Of a stretch of DNA of 64,000 bases, positions 15,517-23,351 are shown piece after piece. A model generated the notes under the pieces. That model did no database searches, was not told the origin of the DNA, and was given only the letters and a program-made list of their open reading frames with translations. Location: contig DASYSC010000221.1 of assembly GCA_036003765.1 (NCBI GenBank), positions 12,980-76,979 on the forward strand, read 5' to 3'. The position numbers and the translations under genes were made by a program. Source of the DNA: 3-1-20CM-2-70-9 sp036003765 (GTDB lineage Bacteria; Chloroflexota; Limnocylindria; P2-11E). The stretch's first letter is position 1. Every line of letters starts with the position of its first letter.

Positions 15517-17616
15517 TTAGCCGCTCGCCGCGGGCTTGATGCGGGTGATGCGGTCCTCGGGGTACGGGATGCGCTCGTGGTACACGCCGAGGAGCAGCTC
15601 GCAGAAGGCGTCCTTGATCTTCTGCACGTCGCGGAAGGTCAAGTCGCATTCGTCGAGCTGCCCGTCCGCGACGCGCTCGTCGATGATCCGCTCGACCATG
15701 CCGCGGATCGTCTCGGGGTTCTTCTCGGAGAGCGATCGCACCGACGCCTCGGTCCCATCGGCGAGCATCACGATCCCGGCCTCCCTGCTCCGCGGGCGCG
15801 GACCGGGATAGCGGTAGGAGCCCTCATCCGGGGCCTGGCCACGCTGCTGCGCGATCTGGAAGAAGTACTTCACGACGCTCGTGCCGTGGTGGCCAGGAAT
15901 CATCTCGCGGATCTGTGCCGGAAGGCTGTAGCGATCGGCGAGCGCGAGCCCGTCCTTGATGTGCGCCGCGACGATCCCCGCTGATACGAGTGGGTCGAGC
16001 TCGTCGTGCGGGTTGCCGCCAGTTTGGTTCTCGATGAACGCGGTCGGGTTCCGCATCTTTCCGATGTCGTGGTAGTACGCGCCGACACGCGCCACGAGGG
16101 GGTCCGCACCGATGACCTCCGCGGCGCGCTCGGCGAGGTTCCCGACGAGCAGCGAGTGGTGGTAGGTGCCGGGCGTGCGTAGCAGGAGCTGACGGAGCAG
16201 CGGATGGTTCGGGTCGATGAGCTCACGAAGCTCGAAGACCGTGGGAATCCGGAAGACATGGCCGAGGATCGCCATGCCGGCGAAGGCGAGGAGGCCCGAG
16301 CCGAGACCGCTCACGAGTGCGCCGCCGAGAAGCTGCGCGATGCCGAGCGGGTCCGCCGCGCGACCGACGAGAACGAAGGCGAGGATGACGCCCACGGCGC
16401 CCGCGGCGACGGCGAGGGCGCCGGCGGCGAACTCGCGCGCGGTCGTCGCGCGGTGGACCGCGGCCATGCCGAGGAGCGCCGGCACGAGCACGTAGGCTAC
16501 GAGCTCGACCTGGCTGGACATGATCCCGACGTGCAGCGCGCCCGCGATCTGCGTCGCGAGCGCCGTCCGGCCGCCGACCAGGACGGTGAGCATCATCGCG
16601 ATCGCCGCGAACGGTGCGTAGTAGACGGCCACGGTATGGGTCGGGACGAGCGTGCGCCCCGCGGCGGTCAGCGCGAGGAGCGATAGGACGACGAGGATCA
16701 TCTTTCGATCGTCGAGCCATGCGTCGGTCGCGTAGCGCTCGATGAACAGGGCGAGGACGCCGGCGATGAGGGCCGCCCAGAGGAGCAGCCCGATCGCGCC
16801 GCGCCAGTCCGTTCCTTCGTTGGCGAGGCCGAGGGCCCGGAGCTTTTCCACCTCGAGCTTGGTGACCACCTCGTCTGTCCGCACGATGGCCTCGCCCGCG
16901 GTCACCTGGACCTGCACCGGCGTCACGGCGTTGCGCGCGTCCTGCTGCGCGAGGTTCGTCGCGAGCTGGTCCACTTTTGCGTTTGCGTCGAGGTTCTGCT
17001 TCAGGATCTCAGCGCCGGCGCGCTTCTGCCGATCGGTCCATCCGGAGGGCAGCGCTTTCACCGCGTCGGCCTTCACGGCATCGACTTGCTCGGCCCGGAT
17101 GCCTTGCGCGTACAACGTACGGAGAGCGCTGTCCAGTGCGGACGCCACCTGGTCCCACTCCGGCTGCGTCATGTCGACGATGTCCGTGGCGATCGCGGGC
17201 GTCAGGGCGACATCCGGCAGGCGCGTGATCGCGGTGATCTTCTGGTCGCGCGTCAGCGCGGGCTCGATGCGGATCCGCCCGATCGCGGCCACCGAGCCCT
17301 GGAGCCGCGTGCTCGCGTTGACGACGATCGCGGGATCCGTCGCGTACTGCTTCTGCACCGCCGCGGCGGCCCGCTCGCGCTCGGCGTCGGTGAGCGACTC
17401 CGAGACGAAGGAGACGCTCCGTGGCGCGCGGATCGCGCCCTTGGCGACCTCGCCAGCGCTGTATGTCACCGTGGCGGGCGGCGCGAGCAGCAGCGCGATC
17501 GCTGTGAGCACGCCGGCGATGACCACGAAGGCACCGGCGCGAGCGCGCGGGTCGGTGCGCACCGCCGTGCGCAGGCGCGCAAGGCGCGGGTCCCCCGCCC
17601 TGAGCCGACGAATCAC
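15517..17616 (-). CDS. pgpH: 7TM-HD cyclic-di-AMP phosphodiesterase (PgpH-like)
   Basis: A 699-residue membrane protein. Residues ~27-47 are a first transmembrane helix, followed by a ~230-residue extracellular 7TMR-HDED domain, seven helices (~280-470) and a cytoplasmic HD phosphohydrolase. The HD residues are in RTPGTYHHSLLVGNLAERAAEVIG, YYHDIGKMRNPTAFIENQ, ELDPLVSAGIVAAHIKDG and IPGHHGTSVVKYFF. In Listeria and Bacillus PgpH degrades c-di-AMP, which controls K+ and turgor. This window also has a c-di-AMP riboswitch at 53256, so the signal is used here. It overlaps phoH by 4 bases. Confidence 0.92.
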   Translation of the reverse strand: MIRRLRAGDPRLARLRTAVRTDPRARAGAFVVIAGVLTAIALLLAPPATVTYSAGEVAKGAIRAPRSVSFVSESLTDAERERAAAAVQKQYATDPAIVVNASTRLQGSVAAIGRIRIEPALTRDQKITAITRLPDVALTPAIATDIVDMTQPEWDQVASALDSALRTLYAQGIRAEQVDAVKADAVKALPSGWTDRQKRAGAEILKQNLDANAKVDQLATNLAQQDARNAVTPVQVQVTAGEAIVRTDEVVTKLEVEKLRALGLANEGTDWRGAIGLLLWAALIAGVLALFIERYATDAWLDDRKMILVVLSLLALTAAGRTLVPTHTVAVYYAPFAAIAMMLTVLVGGRTALATQIAGALHVGIMSSQVELVAYVLVPALLGMAAVHRATTAREFAAGALAVAAGAVGVILAFVLVGRAADPLGIAQLLGGALVSGLGSGLLAFAGMAILGHVFRIPTVFELRELIDPNHPLLRQLLLRTPGTYHHSLLVGNLAERAAEVIGADPLVARVGAYYHDIGKMRNPTAFIENQTGGNPHDELDPLVSAGIVAAHIKDGLALADRYSLPAQIREMIPGHHGTSVVKYFFQIAQQRGQAPDEGSYRYPGPRPRSREAGIVMLADGTEASVRSLSEKNPETIRGMVERIIDERVADGQLDECDLTFRDVQKIKDAFCELLLGVYHERIPYPEDRITRIKPAASG

Positions 17617-18584
17617 TTCTGAGCGCCGCCCTTCTCGAAGCGATCGTACGCCCGGACGATGCGGGCGACGAGCTCGTGGCGTACCACGTCGCGGTCATCA
17701 AAGTCGACCATCGCGATTCCCTCGACGCCCTCGAGGATCTCGCGTGCGAGCACCATCCCGCTGCGGTCGCCGGCGAGGTCGATCTGCGTCACGTCGCCGG
17801 TGACGACGGCCTGCGATCCGAAACCGAGCCGAGTAAGGAACATCTTCATCTGCTGGGGCGTGGTGTTCTGCGCCTCGTCCAGGATGATGAAGGCCTCGTT
17901 AAGGGTCCTACCACGCATGAAGGCCAGCGGCGCGACCTCGATCTCGCCGCGCTCCTGCGCGCGCGCGAAGCGCTCCGGTGGCATCAGCTCGTAGAGCGCG
18001 TCGTAGAGCGGACGAAGGTACGGGTCGATCTTCTCCGTGAGGTCGCCGGGCAGGAATCCCAGGCGCTCCCCCGCCTCCACCGCCGGCCGCGTGAGGATCA
18101 GCCGGCTCACCTTTCTGTCGCGCAGGGCAGCAACGCCCATCGCGACCGCCAAATAGCTTTTTCCCGTGCCGGCAGGACCCTTCGCGAACACGAGGTCGTA
18201 TTTGCGGATCGCCTCGATGTAACGGCGCTGGTTCTCCGACTGCGGGGCGATCCGCTTCCCGCGCACGGTCGTGGCCACGACGTCGCGCATCTCCGCGGGA
18301 GCGACGACCGGCGCCTCCTTCGCGTCGCCGATCAGCCGCTCCAGAGCGGGCTTGCGCAGGGACTGATCGCGGTCTGACAGCGTACGCATTGCGCCCACGA
18401 GATCACCGACGCGCGCGACGGCCTGGGCATCGCCGCTGATGCGGAGCTCCGCGCCGCGCGAGACGATCTTCACGCCGAACTCGCGCTCGAGCCGGTCGAT
18501 GTTCGTTTCGTTGTCGCCGGTGACGAACATCATCTCGTCCGGGTCTGGGATCAAAATGGTGATCTGTGAGGGCGCCGCGGTCAT
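17613..18584 (-). CDS. phoH: PhoH-family ATPase
   Basis: A 323-residue protein with an N-terminal KH-like segment (residues 1-75, DNETNIDRLEREFGVKIVSRGAEL) and the PhoH P-loop domain: Walker A FAKGPAGTGKSYLAVA (about residue 140), RPAVEAGERLGFLPGDLTEKIDPYLRP, Walker B FIILDEAQNTTPQQMK, then SQAVVTGDVTQIDL. PhoH family members are linked to RNA metabolism and are routinely encoded beside ybeY and the HD phosphodiesterase, as here. The start overlaps the YqeY gene by 4 bases (ATGA). Confidence 0.94.
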   Translation of the reverse strand: MTAAPSQITILIPDPDEMMFVTGDNETNIDRLEREFGVKIVSRGAELRISGDAQAVARVGDLVGAMRTLSDRDQSLRKPALERLIGDAKEAPVVAPAEMRDVVATTVRGKRIAPQSENQRRYIEAIRKYDLVFAKGPAGTGKSYLAVAMGVAALRDRKVSRLILTRPAVEAGERLGFLPGDLTEKIDPYLRPLYDALYELMPPERFARAQERGEIEVAPLAFMRGRTLNEAFIILDEAQNTTPQQMKMFLTRLGFGSQAVVTGDVTQIDLAGDRSGMVLAREILEGVEGIAMVDFDDRDVVRHELVARIVRAYDRFEKGGAQK

Positions 18585-19120
18585 GCCGCGCCCTCCTTGA
18601 GAAGCGCGCCGACGACACCGGACACGACCTTGCCGTCGGCCCGGCCCTTCGTCTCGGCGATCACTTTGGGCATGACGAGCTTCGTGTCCTGCGGACCCTT
18701 CGCACCCGTCTCGGCGATGACGCGGCGCGCGATCTCGCGGATCTTCGATTCGTCGAGCTGCTCCGGCAGATACGCGTTGATGAACGCCAGCTCTTTCTCC
18801 TCTTTCTCTACCAGGTCGTTCCGTCGGCCTTTGCGGAACGCGTCGATGGAGTCACGCCGCATCTTCGCCTGCTTCGTAAGCACTCCCTCGACCGCCGCTT
18901 CGTCGAGCACGCCGGGCTTGTTCTGCGCGAGCCACGCCTGACGCGCGGCCTCGTCCTTGCCTTCCGCGGTGAGGCGATCGACCGCGGCACCGAGGCGGGC
19001 CTTCTCCTCGTTCTGGATCGCGGCGAGGAGGAACCGCACGGTGTCGCGTCGCAGGGTCTCGCCTGAACGCATGGCCGTCTTGAGATCGCCCTCGAGCCGC
19101 TGCTTCAGTTGCGCGCCGAT
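18581..19120 (-). CDS. YqeY/GatB-like domain protein (probable non-canonical ATC start)
   Basis: A protein of about 179 residues of the YqeY family, related to the tail domain of GatB/GatE aminoacyl-tRNA amidotransferases. Signature parts are LRRDTVRFLLAAIQNEE, KQAKMRRDSIDAFRKGRR, EKEEKELAFINAYLPEQLDESKI and VMPKVIAETKGRADGKVVSGVV. The first ATG in frame (19072) would delete the conserved first helix QLKQRLEGDLKTAM. Upstream codons are open back to the rpsU stop and contain no ATG/GTG/TTG. ATC at 19120 lies 8-9 nt after TAGGAG; CTG at 19108 is the other candidate. It is transcribed with rpsU and phoH. Confidence 0.85.
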   Translation of the reverse strand: MGAQLKQRLEGDLKTAMRSGETLRRDTVRFLLAAIQNEEKARLGAAVDRLTAEGKDEAARQAWLAQNKPGVLDEAAVEGVLTKQAKMRRDSIDAFRKGRRNDLVEKEEKELAFINAYLPEQLDESKIREIARRVIAETGAKGPQDTKLVMPKVIAETKGRADGKVVSGVVGALLKEGAA

Positions 19121-19132
19121 CGGGTCTCGCTC

Positions 19133-19300
19133 CTAGCGCTTGCGGCGCTTAGCTTCCTTGCGCTTGCGGCGCGCGGCGGGGCGCTCGTAGAACTCGCGGC
19201 GGCGGGCTTCCGCGAGGATTCCGGCCTGCTGGATCTTCTTGTTGAAACGGCGAAGCGCGGCCTCAAACGACTCGCCTTCTCCGATGATCACTTCCGACAA
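19133..19300 (-). CDS. rpsU: 30S ribosomal protein bS21
   Basis: A 55-residue basic ribosomal protein. The conserved core SEVIIGEGESFEAALRRFNKKIQQAGILAEARRREFYERP starts directly after the initiation codon. That codon is TTG (19300), preceded by GGGGTGA about 10 nt upstream. The C-terminal tail is Lys/Arg-rich. A 96-residue version starting at 19423 has no family support in its added part, which includes a terminator-like hairpin. The gene heads an rpsU-yqeY-phoH-pgpH-ybeY run. Confidence 0.93.
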   Translation of the reverse strand: MSEVIIGEGESFEAALRRFNKKIQQAGILAEARRREFYERPAARRKRKEAKRRKR

Positions 19301-19327
19301 CGGTTGCTGGTCACCCCGCCTTCTTCT

Positions 19328-19369
19328 CAAAGGAAACCGGCCTACCGAGGCCGGACCGTGCGAATGATA
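19328..19369 (-). promoter_or_regulatory. rpsU leader: promoter -10 and terminator-like hairpin
   Basis: Reading the minus strand, TATCAT (19369-19364) can serve as -10. Downstream of it, CCGGCC-TCGGTA-GGCCGG (19354-19337) forms a 6-bp GC stem followed by TTTCCTTT. The hairpin therefore lies inside the probable rpsU leader as well as after the HIT gene. It is either the HIT-operon terminator or an attenuator in the rpsU leader. Confidence 0.45.
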
Positions 19370-19401
19370 GCCGCCCGCCGAGTCGGTAAATACGCATATC
19401 T

Positions 19402-19755
19402 TTAGTGGTCCCACGGCGACCAAGGAGCGCCCAGCGGGCGGCCGGCGAGGACGTGGAAGTGCAGGTGGTCCACGGCCTGTCCGCCCTCCCGTCCGGTGTT
19501 CGAGACGACGCGGAAGCCGCGCGCGGCGTAGCCGGCATCCTTCGCGATCTTCGTCGCCAGTTTGACCAGGTGACCGACGAGCGCGAAGTCGTCGGCTTCC
19601 GCAAGCGACGCGACATGTCGGCGCGGGATCACGAGTACGTGGAGGGGCGCCTTCGGCTGAAGGTCCTTGAACGCCATGGCCTGCTCGTCCTCGGCGACCA
19701 CCGTGGCCGGGGCATCGCCGCGAGCGATCTTGCAGAAGATGCAGTCGTCGGTCAC
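19402..19755 (-). CDS. HIT-family nucleotide hydrolase
   Basis: A 117-residue histidine-triad protein of the Hint/PKCI type. It opens CIFCKIARGDAPATVVAEDE, has HVLVIPRRHVASL in the middle, and carries the catalytic triad HLHFHVLAGRPLG near residue 100. Such enzymes hydrolyse AMP-lysine or other nucleoside phosphoramidates. The two N-terminal Cys residues (CIFC) match the zinc-binding Hint variant. It overlaps the thioesterase gene by 4 bases. Confidence 0.93.
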   Translation of the reverse strand: MTDDCIFCKIARGDAPATVVAEDEQAMAFKDLQPKAPLHVLVIPRRHVASLAEADDFALVGHLVKLATKIAKDAGYAARGFRVVSNTGREGGQAVDHLHFHVLAGRPLGAPWSPWDH

Positions 19756-20180
19756 CGCTGCTCCTCCCTGATGTACGTGAGGGTGTGGTGCGCTACGAGC
19801 TCACCGGATCTATCGAACGTGCGCGCCTCACCGAACGCGATGCGCCTTCCCGCGCGCAGGACCGCCGCATCGCAGACGAGATCGCCACGCGCGCCGCGGA
19901 GAAAGCTGGTCGTCATCTCGATGGTGAGGGCGAGCGGCTCCTCGCCGACGACGGTCATGAGCGCGATCCAGAAGGCGACATCCGCGGCGCCCATCGCGCA
20001 AGCCCCCTGGAGCGTGCCTCCGGGACGGACGAACTCCTCCCTGAAGGGAAGTCGGACGCGCGCGGTCCCCGGCGCGAGCGAGTCGACGCGGTACCCCCAG
20101 GCGCGCGCGAACGGGGTCCCGTCGAGGATCTGCTGCGCCCGCTCGGCGTTGATGCGAAGCTCGGCCGCGGCTACTCCCAC
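19752..20180 (-). CDS. PaaI-type hotdog thioesterase
   Basis: A 142-residue hotdog-fold protein: FARAWGYRVDSLAPGTARVRLPFREEFVRPGGTLQGACAMGAADVAFWIAL, then LALTIEMTTSFLRGARGDLVC and FGEARTFDRSGELVAHHTLTYI. The central GGTLQGACAMGAAD corresponds to the PaaI GGxxHGGxxxALaD segment, with His replaced by Gln. PaaI-like enzymes hydrolyse aryl- or acyl-CoA. It overlaps the preceding PaaK-like ligase by 10 bases, suggesting that the pair loads and unloads the same CoA pool. Confidence 0.82.
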   Translation of the reverse strand: MGVAAAELRINAERAQQILDGTPFARAWGYRVDSLAPGTARVRLPFREEFVRPGGTLQGACAMGAADVAFWIALMTVVGEEPLALTIEMTTSFLRGARGDLVCDAAVLRAGRRIAFGEARTFDRSGELVAHHTLTYIREEQR

Positions 20181-21370
20181 GTGCGCAGGTCCCGCATCTT
20201 GGGCGCATCGTCGGCGATCGCATCGGCGCGCTCGACGTCCGGCCGGACCTTGATCACGTCCTGCATCGTCTGGGCGAGCCGCGCCGGATCGACCTCGCCG
20301 GCCGCAACGACGCGGAGGGTGAGCACGTCGCGCGCGCCATCACGCGTGACGACCATCTGCCAGCGGCTCACCTCAGGGAACCGTGCGACGACCTCGTCGA
20401 CCTGGCGCGGGTGGACGAACATGCCACGTACCTTCACCGCGTCGCCGACGCGGCCGACGATGCGCACGATGCGCTCCCCGGCGCGTCCACACAGGCAGGA
20501 CTCCTCGGTGAGCAGCGCGAGGTCCCCGGTCCCGAAACGAATGATGGGGTAGGTGCGCTCGTTCACCGTTGCGACGACCTCGCCCACGGCGCCGGTCGGG
20601 AGCGCCTCGCCGGTCCGCGGGTCGACGATCTCGACGACCGCGTCTGCGGGCACGTGCATCCCCGCGCGTTCGAGGCATTCGTACCCGAGGGCGCCGAGGT
20701 CGGCGGTGCCGTAGCCCTGGCATACCGTCGGACCGAGGTCTTGGAGCTCGCGGCGCAGCGAGGGCGGAAGCATCTCGCCGGCGACGAACGCTCGGCGCAG
20801 CGTGAAGCCATCGGCGCCGAGCTCGGCGGCCTTCTCGTACAGGATGCGCAGCGCGCTGGGTGTGCCCACATAGCCGGTGGCCGCGAGCCCGCGCAGCATC
20901 TGGACCTGCAGCTCGGTGTTGCCAGTTCCTGCGGGGATGACCGTGCAGCCGAGCTCGCGAAGCGCGCCGTCGAACATCCATCCGAGCGGCGTGCCGTGGT
21001 AGCTCACCGCGCAGTGGACGACCATGCCCGCTTCGAATCCCGCCGCTCGCAGCGGTCCCGCCCACCGCCAGTAATCGGGCGCGAGCCCCTGCGGATCGAA
21101 CAGCGGCCCAGGCGAGAGGAACACGCGAGCGACGTCGGCCATCGGCACGCCGAGGAAGCCGCCGAACGGAGGCGCGGCTCGCTGTAGGTCGATCAGCTCG
21201 TCCTTGCGCGTGATGCGGATCGCGTCGAGTGACGCATCGCGCGAAGGGATGCGCTCGCGCATAGCCGGCGCGTGGTCGTACGCGTGTGCGACGACCGCAC
21301 GGAACCACCGCTCGCGGTATTCGCCGCGCTCGGCGGCGGTGAGGCGCTCCGGCTCGGTCAGGAGAGCCAT
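20171..21370 (-). CDS. PaaK-like (phenylacetate-CoA ligase family) AMP-forming ligase
   Basis: A 399-residue adenylate-forming enzyme. Motifs: RWFRAVVAHAYDHAPAMRERI at the N terminus, IPAGTGNTELQVQMLRGL, the adenine-binding VCQGYGTADLGALGYEC, the hinge YPIIRFGTGDLALL, and the C-terminal VGRVGDAVKVRGMFVHPRQVDE. The usual PaaK P-loop (SSGTTGxPT) is not seen; VFLSPGPLF occupies that region, so substrate or activity may differ. It follows livF with a 13-base overlap, so it belongs to the branched-chain-type transporter operon and probably activates an imported acid. Confidence 0.85.
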   Translation of the reverse strand: MALLTEPERLTAAERGEYRERWFRAVVAHAYDHAPAMRERIPSRDASLDAIRITRKDELIDLQRAAPPFGGFLGVPMADVARVFLSPGPLFDPQGLAPDYWRWAGPLRAAGFEAGMVVHCAVSYHGTPLGWMFDGALRELGCTVIPAGTGNTELQVQMLRGLAATGYVGTPSALRILYEKAAELGADGFTLRRAFVAGEMLPPSLRRELQDLGPTVCQGYGTADLGALGYECLERAGMHVPADAVVEIVDPRTGEALPTGAVGEVVATVNERTYPIIRFGTGDLALLTEESCLCGRAGERIVRIVGRVGDAVKVRGMFVHPRQVDEVVARFPEVSRWQMVVTRDGARDVLTLRVVAAGEVDPARLAQTMQDVIKVRPDVERADAIADDAPKMRDLRTWE

Positions 21371-22149
21371 CGCTTCCTGCGCTTGTAGTGCTTCACCTCG
21401 CGGTACGAACGCTTCTCGCCGACGGTGGTGAGTCCGAGGTAGAACTCCTTCACGTCCTCGTTCGCGCGGAGGGTCTCCGCGGGACCCTCGAGGACCACGC
21501 GGCCTCCCTCCATCAGGAAGCCATGGTGCGAGATGCCGAGCGCCGCACGCGCGTTTTGCTCGACTAGCAGGATGGTCGTTCCGCGCTCCTGATTGATCCG
21601 CAGGATGATGCGGAAGATCTCCTCGACGAGCATCGGCGAGAGTCCGAGCGAGGGCTCGTCGAGGAGCATCAGCCGCGGCCGGGCCATGAGCGCGCGGCCG
21701 ATGGCGAGCATTTGCTGTTCACCACCGGAGAGATAGCCGGCGGCCCCGCTTCGCCGCTCGCCGAGCGGCGGGAAGTAGCCGTAGACCGCGGTGAGGTCGT
21801 CACGGATGCCCTTGTCGCGACGCGTATGCGCGCCCGCAAGCAGGTTCTCCTCCACTGTGAGGTGCTCAAAAACGCGCCGCCCCTCGAGCACGTGGAAGAC
21901 CCCGCGTCGCACGATCTCCGAAGGGTCGAGTCGATCGAGCCGGACGCCGTCCAGCTCGACCGACCCTTCGGTGACCTCGCCTTCCTCGGTGCGCAGAAGT
22001 CCGGATATCGCCTTGAGCGTCGTGCTCTTGCCGGCCCCATTCGCGCCGAGCAGCGCGACGATCCGCCCATCCGGGACCTCGAGCGAGAGGCCCTTCAGGA
22101 CCAGGATCACCTTGTCGTACATGACCTCGACGTTGTTGAGGGCCAGCAC
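21358..22149 (-). CDS. livF: LIV-type ABC transporter ATPase LivF
   Basis: A 263-residue ATPase. Walker A is LLGANGAGKSTTLKAI, the signature is YLSGGEQQMLAIGRALM, Walker B is LMLLDEPSLGLSP and the switch is LLVEQNARAAL. The LivF class shows in GVFHVLEGRRVFEHLTVEENLLAG. It has a C-terminal basic tail (SYREVKHYKRRKRW). The GTG at 22149 begins 2 bp after the binding-protein stop; the longer frame to 22188 lies inside that gene. It works with LivG, LivH, LivM and the lipoprotein to import amino acids or small acids. Confidence 0.93.
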   Translation of the reverse strand: MLALNNVEVMYDKVILVLKGLSLEVPDGRIVALLGANGAGKSTTLKAISGLLRTEEGEVTEGSVELDGVRLDRLDPSEIVRRGVFHVLEGRRVFEHLTVEENLLAGAHTRRDKGIRDDLTAVYGYFPPLGERRSGAAGYLSGGEQQMLAIGRALMARPRLMLLDEPSLGLSPMLVEEIFRIILRINQERGTTILLVEQNARAALGISHHGFLMEGGRVVLEGPAETLRANEDVKEFYLGLTTVGEKRSYREVKHYKRRKRWLS

Positions 22150-22151
22150 CG

Positions 22152-23336
22152 TTACTTGGCGGCGGTGAGGTCCACCAGGCGGACCCACTTGCCCCCCTGC
22201 GCTTTGTAGATGCGGGATGCGAGCGCCCCGCGGTGGCTCTTGTCGCTGAACGTGATCTTGTCGGTGATGCCTCCGGTGTCGTAGTCCTTGATCGACTCGA
22301 GCGCGGCCTTGAGCTTCTCACCGCTGATGTCTCCCTGGACGCGCCGGAGACCTTCGGACATGACCTTCATCGTGAGCCAGCCCTGCACGTAGTTCACCGG
22401 CTGCTTGCGCCAGTCCTTCTTCTGCTTGTCGTTCCAGTCCTTGATCTCCTTGAGTCCCGAGGCCTCCTCGGAGAGCGTCACGAACGGGACGACGGCGAGC
22501 ATGCCCTCCGCCGCGCTCCCGGCGAGCTCGAGCGTCTTCTCGCCGAAGCCCCAGTTCAGCGTCGCCAGCGCGGTCTTGTCGAGGCCGGCGGTCTTCGCGC
22601 TCTTGGCCTCGACCGCGACGGGCGCGGAGGTGTTCTGCATGAGGATGAAGTCGGGGGCAGCCGACTTCACCGCGAGCAGCTGCGGCGACATGTCGAGCGC
22701 GTTGGAGGCGACGACGATGTCCGGCGTGTTGACGATGCCGTTCTCCTGCATGAACTTCTTGGCGTCCTCGACGGGCGACTTCCCGAACGCGTTGTCGCCG
22801 TAGCTGAGCGACACCTTCGCCGGGCTGGAGCCCTTCCAGTTGTCCTTGATGTACTTGAGCATCACCCTGGCCTGGTCCGAGTACGTCTGGCCGATCATGA
22901 AGTTGTACGGAGTCTTGGTGACATCGGCGACCAGGTCCGCCGAGTAGGACGCCGACATGAAGGGCAGTTTGTCCTTCGTGATCTTCGGCGTCATCGCGAT
23001 GGTGTCGCCGGTGCCCCAGCCCATGATCGCGACGACCTGCTCCTGCGAGACGAGCCGGTTGTACAGCTCCTCGGCTCGCGGGATCTGATACGCGTAGTCG
23101 TCGCTCACCAGCTGGATCTGCCGTCCATTTACGCCGCCCTTGTCGTTGATGAACGCGACGTAGTCCTTCACCCCCTCGGAGTACGGAACACCGACGTCCG
23201 ACGTCGCGCCGGTGAGGTCGAAGATGCCGCCGATCTTGATCGGCTCTTTCGACGTCGCTGGTCCGCCGCCCGTCGTGCCACCGCACGCCGCGATGGTGAA
23301 CGCGAGCACAGCCAGGATAGGAATGGTGCGTCTCAT
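22152..23336 (-). CDS. LIV-type ABC transporter substrate-binding lipoprotein
   Basis: A 394-residue type I periplasmic-binding protein. The lipobox is visible in ILAVLAFTIAACGG (Cys at about residue 18), so the protein is anchored outside the membrane. The mature part begins EPIKIGGIFDLTGATSDVGVPYSEGVKDYVAFINDKGGVNG, typical of LivJ/LivK and AmiC-like receptors. The ligand cannot be read. Relatives beside acyl-CoA ligases often bind aromatic or aliphatic acids rather than leucine. Confidence 0.92.
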   Translation of the reverse strand: MRRTIPILAVLAFTIAACGGTTGGGPATSKEPIKIGGIFDLTGATSDVGVPYSEGVKDYVAFINDKGGVNGRQIQLVSDDYAYQIPRAEELYNRLVSQEQVVAIMGWGTGDTIAMTPKITKDKLPFMSASYSADLVADVTKTPYNFMIGQTYSDQARVMLKYIKDNWKGSSPAKVSLSYGDNAFGKSPVEDAKKFMQENGIVNTPDIVVASNALDMSPQLLAVKSAAPDFILMQNTSAPVAVEAKSAKTAGLDKTALATLNWGFGEKTLELAGSAAEGMLAVVPFVTLSEEASGLKEIKDWNDKQKKDWRKQPVNYVQGWLTMKVMSEGLRRVQGDISGEKLKAALESIKDYDTGGITDKITFSDKSHRGALASRIYKAQGGKWVRLVDLTAAK

Positions 23337-23351
23337 GTCGTGACCCCCCTT

